This document shows, in pieces, positions 62,949 to 64,000 of a stretch of 64,000 nucleotides of DNA. Origin of the DNA: Pseudomonas sp. PDM04 (GTDB lineage Bacteria > Pseudomonadota > Gammaproteobacteria > Pseudomonadales > Pseudomonadaceae); contig NZ_JACVAI010000002.1 of the NCBI RefSeq assembly GCF_014851765.1, forward strand, positions 62,001 through 126,000, given 5' to 3'. The notes under the pieces are model-generated. The model saw only the letters and a program-made list of their open reading frames with translations. It did no database searches and was not told the DNA's origin. A program made the translations under genes and the position numbers. Within the stretch, counting starts at the first letter, position 1. Each line of letters starts with the position of its first letter.

Positions 62949-63920
62949 ATGGATTTCAAACGCACTCTGCTCGCTGCTGCACTCCCCCTCGTGTTCACCC
63001 TCAGCAGTGCCGTCCAGGCGCTGGAAATCAAATTCGCCGACATCCACCCCGCCGGCTACCCGACCGTCACCGCCGAAGAACAACTGGGTAAAACCCTGGT
63101 GGCCGAAAGCGACGGCAAACTGACCTTCAAGATGTTCGCCGGCGGCGTGCTGGGGTCGGAGAAGGAAGTGATCGAACAGGCCCAGGTCGGTGCCATCCAG
63201 ATGGCGCGCGTCAGCCTGGGCATCGTCGGGCCGGTTGTGCCGGACGTGAACGTGTTCAACATGCCGTTCGTGTTCCGCGACCAGGCGCACATGCGCAAGG
63301 TCATCGACGGTGAAGTGGGCGACGCCATCCTCGACAAGATCACCGATTCCGAGTTCGGCCTGGTCGCCCTGGCCTGGATGGACGGCGGCACGCGCAACAT
63401 CTACACAAAAAAGCCGGTACGCAAACTGGAAGACCTCAAGGGCATGAAAATCCGTGTCCAGGGCAACCCGATGTTCATTGAAACCATCAACGCCATGGGC
63501 GGAAATGGTATCGCCATGGACACCGGCGAAATCTTCAGCGCCCTGCAGACGGGCGTGATCGATGGCGCGGAAAACAACCCGCCGACCCTGCTCGAGCACA
63601 ACCATTACCAGAACGCCAAGTTCTACAGCCTGACCGGTCACCTGATCCTGCCCGAGCCGATCGTGATGTCGAAAATCACCTGGGACAAACTCAGCCCCGA
63701 CCAACAGGCCCTGGTGAAGAAAGCGGCCAAGGCTGCCCAGGCTCAGGAGCGCACCCTGTGGGACGCCAAGTCCGCCAGCAGCGAAGAGAAGCTCAAGGCG
63801 GCGGGTGTCGAGTTCATCACCGTCGACAAAAAGCCTTTCTACGAGGCCACCGCCTCGATCCGCGAGAAGTACGGCGCGCCTTACGCTGACCTGATCAAGC
63901 GCATCGAAGCGGTCCAGTAA
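62949..63920 (+). CDS. TRAP transporter periplasmic binding protein (DctP family)
   Basis: This 323-residue binding protein has a signal peptide LLAAALPLVFTLSSAVQA. The mature DctP fold contains GVLGSEKEVIEQAQVGAIQM, the substrate-anchoring Arg in GMKIRVQGNPMF and SALQTGVIDGAENNPPT. TRAP systems take up organic acids with a sodium gradient; here uronates are probable, given udh and the lactonase upstream. CTGGAG lies before the ATG. The membrane subunits (DctQ, DctM) should follow beyond the window end. Confidence 0.92.
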   Translation: MDFKRTLLAAALPLVFTLSSAVQALEIKFADIHPAGYPTVTAEEQLGKTLVAESDGKLTFKMFAGGVLGSEKEVIEQAQVGAIQMARVSLGIVGPVVPDVNVFNMPFVFRDQAHMRKVIDGEVGDAILDKITDSEFGLVALAWMDGGTRNIYTKKPVRKLEDLKGMKIRVQGNPMFIETINAMGGNGIAMDTGEIFSALQTGVIDGAENNPPTLLEHNHYQNAKFYSLTGHLILPEPIVMSKITWDKLSPDQQALVKKAAKAAQAQERTLWDAKSASSEEKLKAAGVEFITVDKKPFYEATASIREKYGAPYADLIKRIEAVQ

Positions 63921-63941
63921 TCCTCCCTGCATTCAAGAAAG

Positions 63942-63982
63942 GCCCGGCGCCACTGACGTTGCTGTACGTCGGTGCGCGCCCG
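63942..63982 (+). promoter_or_regulatory. Intercistronic hairpin after the TRAP binding-protein gene
   Basis: An imperfect stem of about 12 bp (GCGCCACTGACGT / ACGTCGGTGCGC) with a 6-nt loop and no T-run starts about 25 bp after the stop. Such hairpins often stabilise the binding-protein message relative to the membrane subunits downstream. Confidence 0.45.
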
Positions 63983-64000
63983 GTTACGGTGGAACCCGAT

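Noticed and set aside
1..64000. CRISPR arrays, tRNA or rRNA genes
   Set aside because: No regularly spaced direct repeats of CRISPR type and no tRNA or rRNA sequence were recognised on either strand.

Overview
The window looks like a chromosomal segment of a fluorescent Pseudomonas. It carries many copies of the GC-rich REP motif (GAGC[CR]xGCTCGCGA type) between genes. Its gene content (yejBEF-fabI, acnB, miaE, a PpyR-like protein, OprD-type porin, DUF1652) is typical of the genus, and most of it is GC-rich with strongly biased third positions. A clearly lower-GC stretch at about 47.6-56.9 kb stands out as accessory DNA.

Layout. 1-4.2 kb: the end of a peptide ABC importer operon (yejB-E-F) and fabI. 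4.4-9.0 kb: LysR regulators with a VOC protein and an SDR, a degenerate GGDEF protein, and a PpyR-like membrane protein preceded by three NorR-type sites and a sigma-54 promoter. 9.3-14.3 kb: an iron-type cell-surface signalling set (ECF sigma, FecR anti-sigma, TonB receptor with STN domain) and an AraC regulator. 14.3-19.3 kb: LysE exporter, MocR-type regulator divergent from an EamA transporter, a small beta-barrel protein, a cupin remnant and TspO. 19.4-22.5 kb: a cobalamin riboswitch and an ABC importer. 22.5-33.6 kb: GNAT, lipoprotein, HscC with an atypical J-protein, GST, an oxidoreductase/AhpD-like/aldehyde dehydrogenase operon with a divergent LysR, and the ada-alkA repair pair. 33.8-36.1 kb: a second TonB receptor, paralogous to the first, with an almost identical 36-bp block upstream. 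36.2-47.5 kb: miaE, a universal stress protein, a DUF1289 protein, acnB with a structured leader, an amino-acid transporter, a tautomerase-TetR pair, a 2-hydroxyacid dehydrogenase, and a phosphotransferase-SDR pair.

47.6-56.9 kb is the most unusual part. It holds seven genes, of which at least five (two large, three small) are built from related Ig-like modules, plus two decayed copies of the large type. None has a signal peptide or membrane segment that I can see. Most units carry the same promoter block: an inverted repeat AACTGTCA-N4-TGACAGTT placed exactly 26 bp from a GATAGT -10-like box. Three copies are perfect and others are decayed. I do not recognise a function; the layout indicates a repeatedly duplicated, co-regulated family.

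57-64 kb returns to normal composition: a small lipoprotein, a DUF1652 protein, a three-PAS LuxR regulator, and a uronate (glucuronate/galacturonate) oxidation locus made of an OprD-type porin, uronate dehydrogenase, an SMP-30 lactonase and a TRAP binding protein, cut by the window end. No rRNA, tRNA, CRISPR array, insertion sequence or prophage was seen.
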